Shown here in pieces: positions 24,383 to 33,045 of a stretch of 64,000 bases of DNA. Each line of letters begins with the position of its first letter. Position 1 is the stretch's first letter. The notes under the pieces were generated by a model, which ran no database searches, was not told the origin of the DNA, and was given only the letters and a program-made list of their open reading frames with translations. The stretch comes from Alkalihalobacillus sp. LMS6 (lineage in GTDB: Bacteria > Bacillota > Bacilli > Bacillales > Bacillaceae_D). A program made the position numbers and the translations under genes. The stretch covers positions 430,001 through 494,000 of the forward strand of contig NZ_CP093302.1 in assembly GCF_024362765.1 (NCBI RefSeq), given 5' to 3'.

Positions 24383-25831
24383 TTAAGCGGAATGCTTATA
24401 ATCTACTTCGACTTCAAGTGGTAGATTGTTCGCACGGTTCTTTTTCGCTTGAATAAAGAATAAAACGACTAACACAATCGCACCAATTACGCCCCCGACC
24501 CATGAAATTGGCATTGGTAGGTTAAGGCCAATTTGAGCATTTAAAATGTAGGTGATGACCATAACAAGCATAAAGGTTCCTGGAATAAGCGAGACCCAGT
24601 AATTTTTGCGCGCAATGTAAAGGTACATCGCACCGACGAACAAAGCAATTACAGCGGTCGCTTGGTTTGCCCAGCTAAAGTAACGCCAGAGAATGTTGAA
24701 ATCAATCTGCGTCAAAACCACGGAAATCGCAAACAATGGAAGGGCAATCCATAATCGGCTTAGTAATTTCTTCTGCGCAATATTAAAATACTCGGCAATG
24801 ATCATTCGTGCACTTCTAAATGCAGTGTCTCCAGATGTTATTGGTAGCACAACAACGCCTAGCACAGCAATGGTTCCGCCGATTGCACCAAGTAATAAAG
24901 TTGAGACTTCTGTTACGACAGCTCCTGGTCCACCTGCAGCAAGCATTTCGTTTAAGCCTCCGTAACCGTTAACAAGGCTCATCGCGGCTGCTGCCCAAAT
25001 CATCGCAATAATTCCTTCCGCGATCATCATGCCATAGAAAATCTTTCGGCCTTGGGTTTCGTGTTGCGTTGTACGCGAGATAATAGGCGTTTGTGTCGCA
25101 TGGAAACCTGATAACGCCCCGCATGTAATGGTAAAGAAAATTAATGGGAAAATAGGTAAATTGTCAGGATGAAAATTTGTTAAAGATAGTTCTGGAATAG
25201 GTGCGCCAGTAACGAGCATGCCGATTCCAACACCTAAAGAGCTAACAATAAGAATGGCACCAAAGTATGGATAGAGGCGACCAATGATTTTATCTACCGG
25301 TAGTAGGGTTGCTAGAATATAATATAAGAATATCACTCCAATAATAATACCAAGTGCAATACGGCCGTCCATTAAAACATGAAGCAAACTAGCGGGTGTG
25401 GAAACAAAAACCGTACCTACTAATAGAAGTAATAGAATCGCAAATGCGTTTACAATATGACGCATGGATTTGCCCAAAAACTTGCTAGCTAGTTGGGGAA
25501 GATGCGCTCCTTTATTTCGAATGGAAATCATGCCGGTTAAATAATCATGAACCGCACCAGCGAAAATACAACCAACCACGATCCAGATAAAGGCAACAGG
25601 GCCATAGAGTGCACCCATAATGGGTCCGAATACAGGTCCGGTGCCAGCAATATTCAAAAGCTGTATTAAAGAGTTCTTTGGTGTGCTCATTGGCAGATAA
25701 TCGATGTCGTCACGATTGGCATAAGCAGGAGTCGGTCTTGCTGCTTTGACGCCGAAAATCCGTTCAATAATTTTCCCGTAAGTGAAGTAACCAATAATAA
25801 GAAGAATGATACCGAGTAAAAATGTATACAC
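24383..25831 (-). CDS. cstA: CstA-family carbon starvation protein (peptide/pyruvate transporter)
   Basis: A 482-residue polytopic membrane protein. The N-terminal CstA signature includes STPKNSLIQLLNIAGTGPVFGPIMGA and VFIWIVVGCIFAGAVHDYL-like text, followed by RNKGAHLPQLASKFLG. It matches the shorter CstA version of about 480 residues found in Firmicutes rather than the 700-residue E. coli form. The GTG start has AGGGGG seven bases upstream. A perfect cre site lies 28 bases ahead of the start, fitting glucose repression. Confidence 0.9.
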   Translation of the reverse strand: MYTFLLGIILLIIGYFTYGKIIERIFGVKAARPTPAYANRDDIDYLPMSTPKNSLIQLLNIAGTGPVFGPIMGALYGPVAFIWIVVGCIFAGAVHDYLTGMISIRNKGAHLPQLASKFLGKSMRHIVNAFAILLLLLVGTVFVSTPASLLHVLMDGRIALGIIIGVIFLYYILATLLPVDKIIGRLYPYFGAILIVSSLGVGIGMLVTGAPIPELSLTNFHPDNLPIFPLIFFTITCGALSGFHATQTPIISRTTQHETQGRKIFYGMMIAEGIIAMIWAAAAMSLVNGYGGLNEMLAAGGPGAVVTEVSTLLLGAIGGTIAVLGVVVLPITSGDTAFRSARMIIAEYFNIAQKKLLSRLWIALPLFAISVVLTQIDFNILWRYFSWANQATAVIALFVGAMYLYIARKNYWVSLIPGTFMLVMVITYILNAQIGLNLPMPISWVGGVIGAIVLVVLFFIQAKKNRANNLPLEVEVDYKHSA

Positions 25832-25858
25832 CGCATAACCCCCTAGTTGTAAGTTTTA

Positions 25859-25872
25859 TGATAGCGTTTTCA
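25859..25872 (-). promoter_or_regulatory. perfect cre (CcpA) site upstream of cstA
   Basis: Read on the minus strand, TGAAAACGCTATCA matches TGWAANCGNTNWCA at all fixed positions. It is just upstream of the ribosome site, in a roadblock or operator position. Confidence 0.8.
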
Positions 25873-25982
25873 TAAGTATATAAAAATATTGTCGAAAAAT
25901 CTACATATTTTTGATGTTGTTATCTGAAATATGGTTTCAAATAGGCTACATCCATTTTTTTGCTCTCTCCATGTAGATATGT

Positions 25983-26003
25983 TATTATACTTGTATATAC
26001 AAG
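25983..26003 (+). promoter_or_regulatory. treA promoter -10 and TreR-like operator
   Basis: CTTGTATATACAAG (25990-26003) is a perfect 14-bp palindrome of the type described for TreR, the trehalose repressor of Bacillus. It abuts a TATTAT -10 candidate (25983-25988) with a poor TTGCTC -35 17 bases upstream. Neither treR nor treP is in the window. Confidence 0.7.
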
Positions 26004-26022
26004 TCGTGTAGGAGGAATAAAA

Positions 26023-27696
26023 ATGGCTCCAACAAATTGGTGGAACAAATCAACGGTTTATCAAATATATCCAAAAAGCTTTAACGATACAACTGGTTCA
26101 GGGTTAGGTGATATACAAGGCGTCATACAAAAGCTTGATTATTTAAAGGACTTAGGCATTGATATTATTTGGCTACAGCCATTTTATAAATCGCCACAAA
26201 GAGATAATGGTTATGATGTGGCTGATTACAAAAGTGTAAATCCCGATTATGGAACAATGGAAGATATTGACCAACTGATTACTGAATTGAAAGCACGCGA
26301 CATGCACCTCATGATTGATATTGTGATTAATCATTCATCTACGGAGCATAAATGGTTCCAAGAGGCTATTCAATCAAAAGATAATTCGTATAGAGATTAT
26401 TATATTTGGAGAGACCCTGCAGACGATGGAGGTGTGCCGAATAACTGGCAATCAAAGTTTGGTGGACCGGCATGGCAGTACGATGAGAACTCAGGTCAAT
26501 ATTATTTAACGTTGTTTGATAAAACACAAGCTGATCTCAATTGGGAAAACCCAGAGGTGCGAGAAGAATTAGCGGACGTTGTGAAATTTTGGGCAGATAA
26601 AGGTGTGACCGGTTTACGACTAGATGTCATTAATCTGATATCAAAAGATCAAAATTTCCCGAACGATGAAAAAGGGGACGGCCGAATCTTCTATACCGAT
26701 GGCCCGAGAGTACACGAGTATCTTAAAGAGCTTTATGCAAAAGTGTTTGGTCCATACAATCTCGTAACAGTAGGAGAGATGTCTTCTACTACACTTGAGC
26801 ATTGCATTCGTTATTCGAACCCTGATGAAAAAGAACTATCGATGACGTTTAATTTTCATCATTTGAAAGTAGATTATCCGAATGGAGATAAATGGTCCCT
26901 CAAGCCATACGATTTTGAAGAGCTAAAACGGTTATGGACAGAGTGGCAAATTGGAATGAATCAAAACAGTGGTTGGAATGCATTATTTTTAAATAATCAC
27001 GATCAACCGCGGGCAATCTCCCGTTTTGCAGATGATGGGGTATATCGTGAAAAAAGTGCAAAAATGCTCGCCACAACGTTACACGGGTTACAAGGAACCC
27101 CTTACGTCTATCAAGGTGAAGAGATTGGTATGCCAAATCCAGTTTGGAATGACATTTCCGAACTAAAAGATATTGAGTCGCTTAACATGTTTGAGATTAT
27201 GCAGCAAAATGGCAAATCGAAAGAAGAAGCTCTGAAGATTATTCAAGAACGCTCCAGAGATAACGGTCGAGTACCAATGCAGTGGAATCAGTCAAACCAC
27301 GCTGGTTTTACAGAAGGTGAACCGTGGATAAAAGTTGATGAGCGGTATCCAGAGATAAATGTAGAAGATCAAGTAAACGATGAGGATTCCGTTTTCAATT
27401 ACTACAAGAAGCTGATTCATCTAAGAAAAGAAGAAGAATTGTTAACGAGCGGAACATTCAAGCGACTTGATGAACAACACCCTGAGCTATTTGCTTACAT
27501 GCGAGAAGGTGAGCTTGAATCGATTATGGTTGTGTCGAATTTCTCAGCAAAACAAGTGGAGTTTGAGCTGCCAATTGATGTTTCAAGTGTAAAACAAAGC
27601 AAAACGCTCATCTCGACTGAAGCCGAAAATGTGCTAACTCAAACGATAAAAGTACCGCCATATGCTTCGTATATGTGGCATATTACGACTGCGTAA
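26023..27696 (+). CDS. treA: trehalose-6-phosphate hydrolase (GH13)
   Basis: A 557-residue GH13 glycosidase that splits trehalose-6-phosphate to glucose and glucose-6-phosphate in the cytoplasm. ATG 26023 follows AGGAGGAATAA; the longer frame from 25960 would start inside the promoter. Catalytic residues lie in GLRLDVINL (Asp nucleophile), TVGEMSS (Glu acid) and NNHDQPR (Asp). The long SKDQNFPNDEKGDGR and SSTTLEHCIRYSNP segments and the HHLKVDYPNGDKW box match B. subtilis TreA better than oligo-1,6-glucosidase. The TreR-like operator supports this. Confidence 0.9.
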   Translation: MAPTNWWNKSTVYQIYPKSFNDTTGSGLGDIQGVIQKLDYLKDLGIDIIWLQPFYKSPQRDNGYDVADYKSVNPDYGTMEDIDQLITELKARDMHLMIDIVINHSSTEHKWFQEAIQSKDNSYRDYYIWRDPADDGGVPNNWQSKFGGPAWQYDENSGQYYLTLFDKTQADLNWENPEVREELADVVKFWADKGVTGLRLDVINLISKDQNFPNDEKGDGRIFYTDGPRVHEYLKELYAKVFGPYNLVTVGEMSSTTLEHCIRYSNPDEKELSMTFNFHHLKVDYPNGDKWSLKPYDFEELKRLWTEWQIGMNQNSGWNALFLNNHDQPRAISRFADDGVYREKSAKMLATTLHGLQGTPYVYQGEEIGMPNPVWNDISELKDIESLNMFEIMQQNGKSKEEALKIIQERSRDNGRVPMQWNQSNHAGFTEGEPWIKVDERYPEINVEDQVNDEDSVFNYYKKLIHLRKEEELLTSGTFKRLDEQHPELFAYMREGELESIMVVSNFSAKQVEFELPIDVSSVKQSKTLISTEAENVLTQTIKVPPYASYMWHITTA

Positions 27697-27708
27697 AGTG
27701 GAATATGA

Positions 27709-27739
27709 TAAAAAGCCAACCGTTCTCGGTTGGCTTTTG
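27709..27739 (+). terminator. terminator of treA
   Basis: AAAAGCCAACC pairs with GGTTGGCTTTT over a six-base loop. The mirror-image A/T runs let it also serve the convergent kinase gene. Confidence 0.88.
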
Positions 27740-27742
27740 TTC

Positions 27743-28354
27743 TCAATGAAAACGATGATAGAGATTTGCGACAAGATTCATGAGCCACTTTGGTACTTTA
27801 GGAGGGAAATAAGGTTTGTGATAGTGTTTGTAGTAGCCGGCCTTTAAGTCGTCCCATTGATAACATGTTTTCTTTTGAGAAAAACGGGCGATATCAATAA
27901 TACGAACATTTCCTGCCTTCGTCACGAGCAAGTTATGAAGGTGAATATCGGAAGGATTTAGTCCTTTTTTTCTAGCATGGGATAGGGCTTCATCAACTTG
28001 ATCAACATACTCTGGCAAAATGGAGATGCCTTCTTGTAAACATTGAAAAAATGTTCTTCCTTCAATGTAATCAATGACTAAATAATTGGAACCACTTTCA
28101 TAGAGTGTTGGGTAACGATGATCGTCTTTTATTTTTGTGTAGTTCTGTTGCTCGTTCTTGGCTACCGTTTCATAGGGTGGGTAAAACACTTTAATGACAC
28201 GAGGTTCATGTTTAATTTTGAACGCCATTGCACTTCTACCAACGCCACAAATGGTTAAGTCTGGATGAGCGGTTATCACTTGATAGCCGGATTTTATCTG
28301 TTCAAACGCTACAGAATGAGCGTACCACTCATACGCAGGTGCAAGACAAGGCAT
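27743..28354 (-). CDS. eukaryotic-like/RIO-type protein kinase
   Basis: A 203-residue small kinase-fold protein. It has a glycine-rich loop GVGRSAMAFKI, a putative ATP Lys in VIKVF, YLVIDYIEGRTF at the hinge, a catalytic loop LNPSDIHLHNLLV (Asp and Asn in place) and a metal Asp in VRIIDIARF. It is close to the minimal kinases of Bacillus such as YrzF, without an activation segment of normal length. Its ATG shares bases with the stop of the preceding 41-codon gene (TAATG), so the two are translationally coupled and both lie downstream of a manganese riboswitch. Confidence 0.75.
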   Translation of the reverse strand: MPCLAPAYEWYAHSVAFEQIKSGYQVITAHPDLTICGVGRSAMAFKIKHEPRVIKVFYPPYETVAKNEQQNYTKIKDDHRYPTLYESGSNYLVIDYIEGRTFFQCLQEGISILPEYVDQVDEALSHARKKGLNPSDIHLHNLLVTKAGNVRIIDIARFSQKKTCYQWDDLKAGYYKHYHKPYFPPKVPKWLMNLVANLYHRFH

Positions 28355-28479
28355 TATCCTTTCTTCGGTCCTTTTCGTTTTGCGAGTTCTTTCTTTACAA
28401 GTGGAACAACGTGTTTTTGTGCTTGTTTTACCCCTTGGCGAACCGCTTGTGACTTAAGAAGTTTCATAAGTTTACTCAT
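28354..28479 (-). CDS. 41-residue basic protein under an Mn riboswitch
   Basis: A small frame with an AAAGGAG site at good spacing. The product begins MSKLMKLLKSQAVRQ, is strongly basic (13 Lys/Arg) and ends RKGPKKG; its first two thirds could form an amphipathic helix. It is the first gene after the yybP-ykoY riboswitch terminator and is coupled to the kinase gene. I do not recognise the family. By position it could be a small manganese-response protein or a partner of the kinase. Confidence 0.7.
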   Translation of the reverse strand: MSKLMKLLKSQAVRQGVKQAQKHVVPLVKKELAKRKGPKKG

Positions 28480-28515
28480 ATGACATGCTCCTTTAATAGT
28501 GGCGGCAAAGGATAG

Positions 28516-28638
28516 AAAAAAGACCTTTGCCCACCATGAATGGACAAAGGTCTCGCAAGCAACAAACTTCGTTGCCAGTAGTGCCGAGGATTTCTCCTGT
28601 AATGACGACAGCTACTTTTATGCTACTCCCCTTTGGGA
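28516..28638 (-). promoter_or_regulatory. yybP-ykoY manganese riboswitch with terminator
   Basis: Read on the minus strand, the conserved blocks appear in order: AAAGGGGAGTAGC (28626-28636), GTCGTCA, CGGCACTACTGGC and GCGAGACCTTTG (about 28544-28556). The last block can instead pair with CAAAGGTCT to make a terminator hairpin followed by six T (28516-28553). This is the layout of the Mn2+ ON switch: ion binding closes P1 and prevents termination. The controlled genes are the 41-residue protein and the kinase. Confidence 0.88.
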
Positions 28639-28892
28639 TTACGTTTTCGATGTTTTGTTCAGTATAGTGGTAAGAAGCTGATTCAGCAACAGTTCCCACA
28701 ACTTCCCACGGGTTCACAGCAATTATCAAGCACCGCTCCGTATTCACTCATAAATTCTTAATAAAACTTTTACATTTGACTTATCTGCGATGCGATTGAG
28801 AGGCAAATGATAATCTTGTAGATCAAAGAAAAGGTATAGAGCGTTAAAATCATAAGGAACGCTTGTTAATGTCCCTTATGATAAAGGGGAAT
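28639..28892. other. intergenic segment upstream of the Mn riboswitch
   Basis: No recognised gene is present. A 22-codon frame on the minus strand (28683-28751) encodes a peptide with five Cys but lacks a convincing ribosome site. The promoter of the riboswitch transcript must lie here, but no clear -35/-10 pair was found. Confidence 0.4.
28845..28882 (-). terminator. probable terminator of the MmgE/PrpD gene
   Basis: ATCATAAGG pairs perfectly with CCTTATGAT over a 16-base loop, with four T on the minus strand. The short T run makes it moderate. Confidence 0.55.
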
Positions 28893-30287
28893 CTAGTAGA
28901 CAGTCTGGGAAGTTCTAAGATGAGTAAGCAATTGTTGAATGGACGTTAGTCGTTCAAACTGAAAGGCATCAGAAGTAAATTGGTTTATAGTTTCTTCCGC
29001 ATACAGGTCGCTCGTCAACTCTGTAAACTTCGAAGTGATTTGCTCATTTGTCGGAAGTGATGACGGCCAACCTCCTACTGGATGTTCGATTTCTTGAGAT
29101 AAACACGTGTCGTCCGCTAGCGTGATTTGTAGCTTAGCAGGCCAGTTAGTTGGATAACGTTGATCCAGCTCAGGGTCGACGGTTACGTGAATTTTTTGCA
29201 TAAGTGATTGAATATCAGAACGTTGAGTGTGTTGTTTTTCAAACTGATTATAGCCAGTGTGTCCAAATACGAATGCTGCTGCTATGCCGTATGGCAAACT
29301 AAACTGAGCATCAACTCGATTTTGAGGGGCTCGTTTTTTTTCAATCGGTGAAGCTACTAAAGCTTCACCAGCTGTTAAGACGGTCACATCAATACGACAA
29401 ATGTCGTTTATTTCAAACAAATGTGCTTCTCGTATGTGTAGCGCAGCATCCATTTGTGCATGCATATACCGACAGCAAGCATGCAGTTTAATATTGGTTT
29501 GCATGATTTTATATGGAGATGCGAAATCTTCGGTAAGTTTTTCTGGGTGATAAACCGAGGCATATGCTTGAAAAAAGCCAAATTTCCCTTCGAAAATGGT
29601 CGTCGGCCCTTCAAAACCGGATTGAGCCATTTTTGCTGCAATAATACCATTATGTGCCGACCAGCCTGCATGAAATTTCTTAGTCCATGCCCCATCTGTG
29701 ACATATTCCATTGACCCTGAAGCCATACTTCCAGCAATACCAATGGCATGAAGGAGCTCTTCTTTTGTTAAATTCATCAGTTTTCCTGCCGTAATAGTTG
29801 CTCCGAATACTCCGCAAATTCCAGTTGGATGAAAGCCACTGTCGTAATTTCCCGAAGGATTTGTTAAGGCATCGCCAACGCGCATCATCATTTCATAACC
29901 AGCAACCATGGCTGCGAGGAGTTCTTCAGGTGAGGATTGAAACTCTTCTGCAATAGCTAAAGCGGTCGGAACCATTACAACGCCAGGGTGAAGAGAGGAT
30001 TCACTCGTCACATCGTCGAGCTCAATACTATGAGCAGCAGTACCATTGACGAGAGCGGCATATTGGCTAGGTAGGGAGTTTCGTTTACCGATAACCGTAG
30101 AGGAACCGGTAGTGGCAAGAGCTTGAGCGGTGGTCAACATAGAGAGACTGGCTGGTTCCTGCATGCCTTTTAATGTTACTCCGACACAATCAATAAGCAA
30201 CCTCTTCGTCATTAACAGAACCTCAGACGGTAAATTTTGATACGTGATCTCATAACAAAAATTTGTTAGTGTTCTTGTTTCACTCAT
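28893..30287 (-). CDS. MmgE/PrpD family protein
   Basis: A 464-residue protein of the 2-methylcitrate dehydratase/cis-aconitate decarboxylase superfamily. It has NGTAAHSIELDDVT near residue 80, HPGVVMVPTALAIAE, HPTGICGVFGA and KFHAGWSAHNG, all family signatures. PrpD dehydrates 2-methylcitrate, while cis-aconitate decarboxylase makes itaconate. It is divergent from a dicarboxylate transporter operon and near itaconate-type genes, and such clusters in pseudomonads also contain an MmgE/PrpD gene, so a role with C5/C6 acids is likely. The exact reaction is unknown. Confidence 0.82.
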   Translation of the reverse strand: MSETRTLTNFCYEITYQNLPSEVLLMTKRLLIDCVGVTLKGMQEPASLSMLTTAQALATTGSSTVIGKRNSLPSQYAALVNGTAAHSIELDDVTSESSLHPGVVMVPTALAIAEEFQSSPEELLAAMVAGYEMMMRVGDALTNPSGNYDSGFHPTGICGVFGATITAGKLMNLTKEELLHAIGIAGSMASGSMEYVTDGAWTKKFHAGWSAHNGIIAAKMAQSGFEGPTTIFEGKFGFFQAYASVYHPEKLTEDFASPYKIMQTNIKLHACCRYMHAQMDAALHIREAHLFEINDICRIDVTVLTAGEALVASPIEKKRAPQNRVDAQFSLPYGIAAAFVFGHTGYNQFEKQHTQRSDIQSLMQKIHVTVDPELDQRYPTNWPAKLQITLADDTCLSQEIEHPVGGWPSSLPTNEQITSKFTELTSDLYAEETINQFTSDAFQFERLTSIQQLLTHLRTSQTVY

Positions 30288-30318
30288 TATGTTCCCCCTC
30301 TAAGCGTTTACCCATTAT

Positions 30319-30332
30319 TGTAAGCGCTTTAT
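30319..30332. promoter_or_regulatory. imperfect cre-like site between the divergent genes
   Basis: TGTAAGCGCTTTAT matches 12 of 14 positions of the cre consensus. It lies 31 bases upstream of the MmgE/PrpD start. Confidence 0.45.
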
Positions 30333-30505
30333 TTTTATGGAACAATCTCTTTTATGCATCATGTTTATGCAAAAAACGAATCAATCTTTCGGATGCAAAA
30401 AAGGTATGAAACCTATGCATAATTGTGATTGTTTTCAGATAATTTAGTCGGCTATACTAATCCCAATTCAAAAGATCAAGAGAACGAAATTTTTTTGAAT
30501 AAATA

Positions 30506-30519
30506 AGAAAACGCTTTCA
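30506..30519 (+). promoter_or_regulatory. cre-like site ahead of the DASS transporter
   Basis: AGAAAACGCTTTCA matches the cre consensus at 13 of 14 positions and lies directly upstream of the ribosome site, suggesting CcpA control of the dicarboxylate operon. Confidence 0.7.
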
Positions 30520-30535
30520 ATGAGGGGGTTATACA

Positions 30536-32167
30536 GTGAGGACAGTGCTTGAAACGTTTTGGAGCCAAATGTGGCAATCTCATCGTTCAATAAAAAGGTA
30601 TTTCTATTTATTTGCGCAGCCTTTAAAGGCGGTAAGTGAAAAGAGGACGCAAGAACATACCGCGGAAGAAGAAGGACCTCCACAACCTGAAGGTCCACCA
30701 GCATATACGAAAGGCAAGTGGATGGGTTTATTTCTCGGACCAGCTTTGTTTATCGCCATTTTGCTTTTTTTTCAACCGGATGGCTTATCGTTTGAAGCAA
30801 AAGCGGCACTAGCCGTAACCGCTTGGGTAGCATCGTGGTGGGTAACCGAACCAGTTCCATTTCCGGTGGCGGCTCTTTTGCCCATCATCTTAATGCCGTT
30901 AACAGGCGCACTTCCAACTGCAACGGTTACATCAGCATACGGAGACGACATTATTTTTCTCTTTATGGGTGGCTTTTTTATTGCAGTAGCGCTAGAAAAA
31001 TGGAATTTGCACCGTCGACTCGCTTTAATCATTCTTAGCGTAATGGGAACAAAGACAAAGCAATTAATCTTTGGCTTTATGCTGGCGACTGCACTTTTAT
31101 CAATGTGGATCTCTGCTACCGCAACCGTCATGATGATGGTGCCGATGGGGATGGCGCTTCTTAGTGCAGTCAAGCAAACCAAAACTGAACCATCTCATCA
31201 AGAGGATTTCCCGAAATTTGAAAAAGCATTATTGTTTGCGATTGGGTATGCGGGAACAGTTGGTGGAATGGCGACGATTGTAGGAAACCCACCTAACATT
31301 ATTTTAATCGCGCAGTTACGAAATTTCTTTGACTTGGATATTGGTTTTGGTGTGTGGATGTTATTTGCTGTACCTGTTGTCATCCTTATTCTTGGTGCAA
31401 CGTGGGTTTATCTATGTTATTTTGCTTTTCGATTAAAGATGAAGCAATTACCTGGCGGGCAAGAAATGATGGTGTCAGAACGCCAAAAGCTTGGAAAGAC
31501 GAGTTATGAAGAAAAATGGGTCTTAGTAATCTTTCTTTTCACCGCATTTATGTGGATAACCCGTGGCTTCATTTGGAATTCATTTCTGCCAAATTTAACC
31601 GATGGTATGATCGCAGTGATCGCAGCAGTCCTTCTCTTTCTTTTACCAGCTGCCAAAATGCGCGGTCGTTTACTGAACTGGGATGATTCAAAAAATATTC
31701 CTTGGGGCGTGCTTTTATTATTCGGTGGTGGTCTGGCAATCGCGGCTGGCTTTAAGGAAACTGGCTTATCTGAATGGATTGGCTCGAATCTAACGATGCT
31801 TGAAGGTATGCATTTGCTAGTTATTATTGCAGTTTCCACCACGGTTGTTTTAATTTTAACAGAGTTTACATCCAATACGGCAACGGCTACAATCCTTTTA
31901 CCTGTTATGGCAGCCGTAGCGATCGCACTTGATTTACATCCATTTGCTTTAATGATTTCATGTGTATTTGCAGCAAATGCCTCATTCATGTTGCCTGTTG
32001 CGACACCACCGAATGCCATTATATTTGGAACGGGAAAATTGAAAATTGGCGACATGATTAAAGTCGGTTTTGCAATGAATGTGTTTTCATTAATCGTCAT
32101 TGTACTAGGGACAATGTACGTTATGCCAGTCGTTTGGGATATTGATTTGCATCACTTTGATCACTAA
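30536..32167 (+). CDS. divalent anion:Na+ symporter (DASS/SLC13) for dicarboxylates
   Basis: A 543-residue transporter with a hydrophilic N-terminal extension of about 60 residues and then the DASS domain. It shows TEPVPFPVAALLPIILMPLTG near residue 105, the SNT-type motif WISATATVMMMVPMG near residue 190, GNPPNIILIAQL and a second SNT motif as TEFTSNTATATILLPVM. Substrates of the family are C4-C6 di- and tricarboxylates. GTG start behind GAGGGGG. It heads an operon with the class I fumarase-like pair. Confidence 0.87.
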   Translation: MRTVLETFWSQMWQSHRSIKRYFYLFAQPLKAVSEKRTQEHTAEEEGPPQPEGPPAYTKGKWMGLFLGPALFIAILLFFQPDGLSFEAKAALAVTAWVASWWVTEPVPFPVAALLPIILMPLTGALPTATVTSAYGDDIIFLFMGGFFIAVALEKWNLHRRLALIILSVMGTKTKQLIFGFMLATALLSMWISATATVMMMVPMGMALLSAVKQTKTEPSHQEDFPKFEKALLFAIGYAGTVGGMATIVGNPPNIILIAQLRNFFDLDIGFGVWMLFAVPVVILILGATWVYLCYFAFRLKMKQLPGGQEMMVSERQKLGKTSYEEKWVLVIFLFTAFMWITRGFIWNSFLPNLTDGMIAVIAAVLLFLLPAAKMRGRLLNWDDSKNIPWGVLLLFGGGLAIAAGFKETGLSEWIGSNLTMLEGMHLLVIIAVSTTVVLILTEFTSNTATATILLPVMAAVAIALDLHPFALMISCVFAANASFMLPVATPPNAIIFGTGKLKIGDMIKVGFAMNVFSLIVIVLGTMYVMPVVWDIDLHHFDH

Positions 32168-32185
32168 TTTGTAGGAGTGAGACAA

Positions 32186-33031
32186 ATGCGTAAAATTGAT
32201 TACGAAAAAATAGTTGAAGTCGTTCGAGAGGCTTGTCAAAATGCCAATTACGAATTAGAAGAGGATATGGTCGATGCTTTACAAACAGCAAAAGAGAGTG
32301 AAGATTCACCAGTAGCAGGAGATGTACTGAAGCAATTGTTGGATAACGCTGCGATCGCAAAAGCAGAACGTCTTCCAATGTGTCAGGATACGGGGACGGT
32401 CGTCTGTTTTGTTGAGATGGGGGAAAATTGTACCGTGGTCGGTGGAAATGTCAATCATGCCATTAATCAAGGTGTTCGGGAAGGATATGAAGAAGGCTAT
32501 TTGCGTCATTCGATCGTCGCGCACCCGCTAACGAGAAAAAAGAATAACGAAATGAATACCCCTGCCATCATCCATTTTGAACATGTTCCTGGAGATCAGC
32601 TGCGCATTCAATTAACCGCAAAAGGAGGCGGAGCTGAAAATATGAGTCAACTACGAATGCTTACGCCATCTGCTGGTGTAGAAGGGGTAAAAGCATTTGT
32701 TTTAGAAACGGTTAAAGCAGCCGGTCCAAACGCTTGTCCACCTATCATTGTAGGCGTTGGCATTGGAGGGAATTTTGAAAAATGTGCGGTATTAGCAAAA
32801 AAATCATTATTTCGATCGATAGGAGAACGAAGTCAGGATCATCAAACAGCGCAACTTGAAGAAGCACTTATAAATGAAATAAACGAGCTTGGCATTGGTC
32901 CACAAGGGTTAGGCGGAAAAACGACCGCCATTGACGTGAACATTGAGTTAGAAGCCTGTCATATTGCTGCGCTTCCTGTTGCCGTCAATCTCAATTGTCA
33001 CGCAGTCAGACATCGAACACTTTTATTTTAA
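32186..33031 (+). CDS. class I fumarase-type hydro-lyase, alpha subunit
   Basis: A 281-residue protein of the two-subunit class I fumarase / L(+)-tartrate dehydratase family. Three Cys expected to hold the [4Fe-4S] cluster are seen in LPMCQDTGT, GPNACPPIIVG and NFEKCAV. The ATG at 32186 has GGAG eight bases upstream; a GTG at 32177 is less likely. Substrates in this family include fumarate/malate, tartrate and mesaconate/citramalate. The neighbours favour a C5 acid, which is inference. Confidence 0.85.
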   Translation: MRKIDYEKIVEVVREACQNANYELEEDMVDALQTAKESEDSPVAGDVLKQLLDNAAIAKAERLPMCQDTGTVVCFVEMGENCTVVGGNVNHAINQGVREGYEEGYLRHSIVAHPLTRKKNNEMNTPAIIHFEHVPGDQLRIQLTAKGGGAENMSQLRMLTPSAGVEGVKAFVLETVKAAGPNACPPIIVGVGIGGNFEKCAVLAKKSLFRSIGERSQDHQTAQLEEALINEINELGIGPQGLGGKTTAIDVNIELEACHIAALPVAVNLNCHAVRHRTLLF

Positions 33032-33045
33032 AGAGGAGGAGAATG

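Noticed and set aside
28493-28747. An 84-codon minus-strand frame covering the Mn riboswitch
   Set aside because: Its sequence is the translation of the aptamer and terminator; the RNA motif explains the conservation and there is no ribosome site.
31504-32100. A 198-codon minus-strand frame inside the DASS transporter gene
   Set aside because: It is the antisense shadow of a hydrophobic gene with strong codon bias; no ribosome site or promoter.
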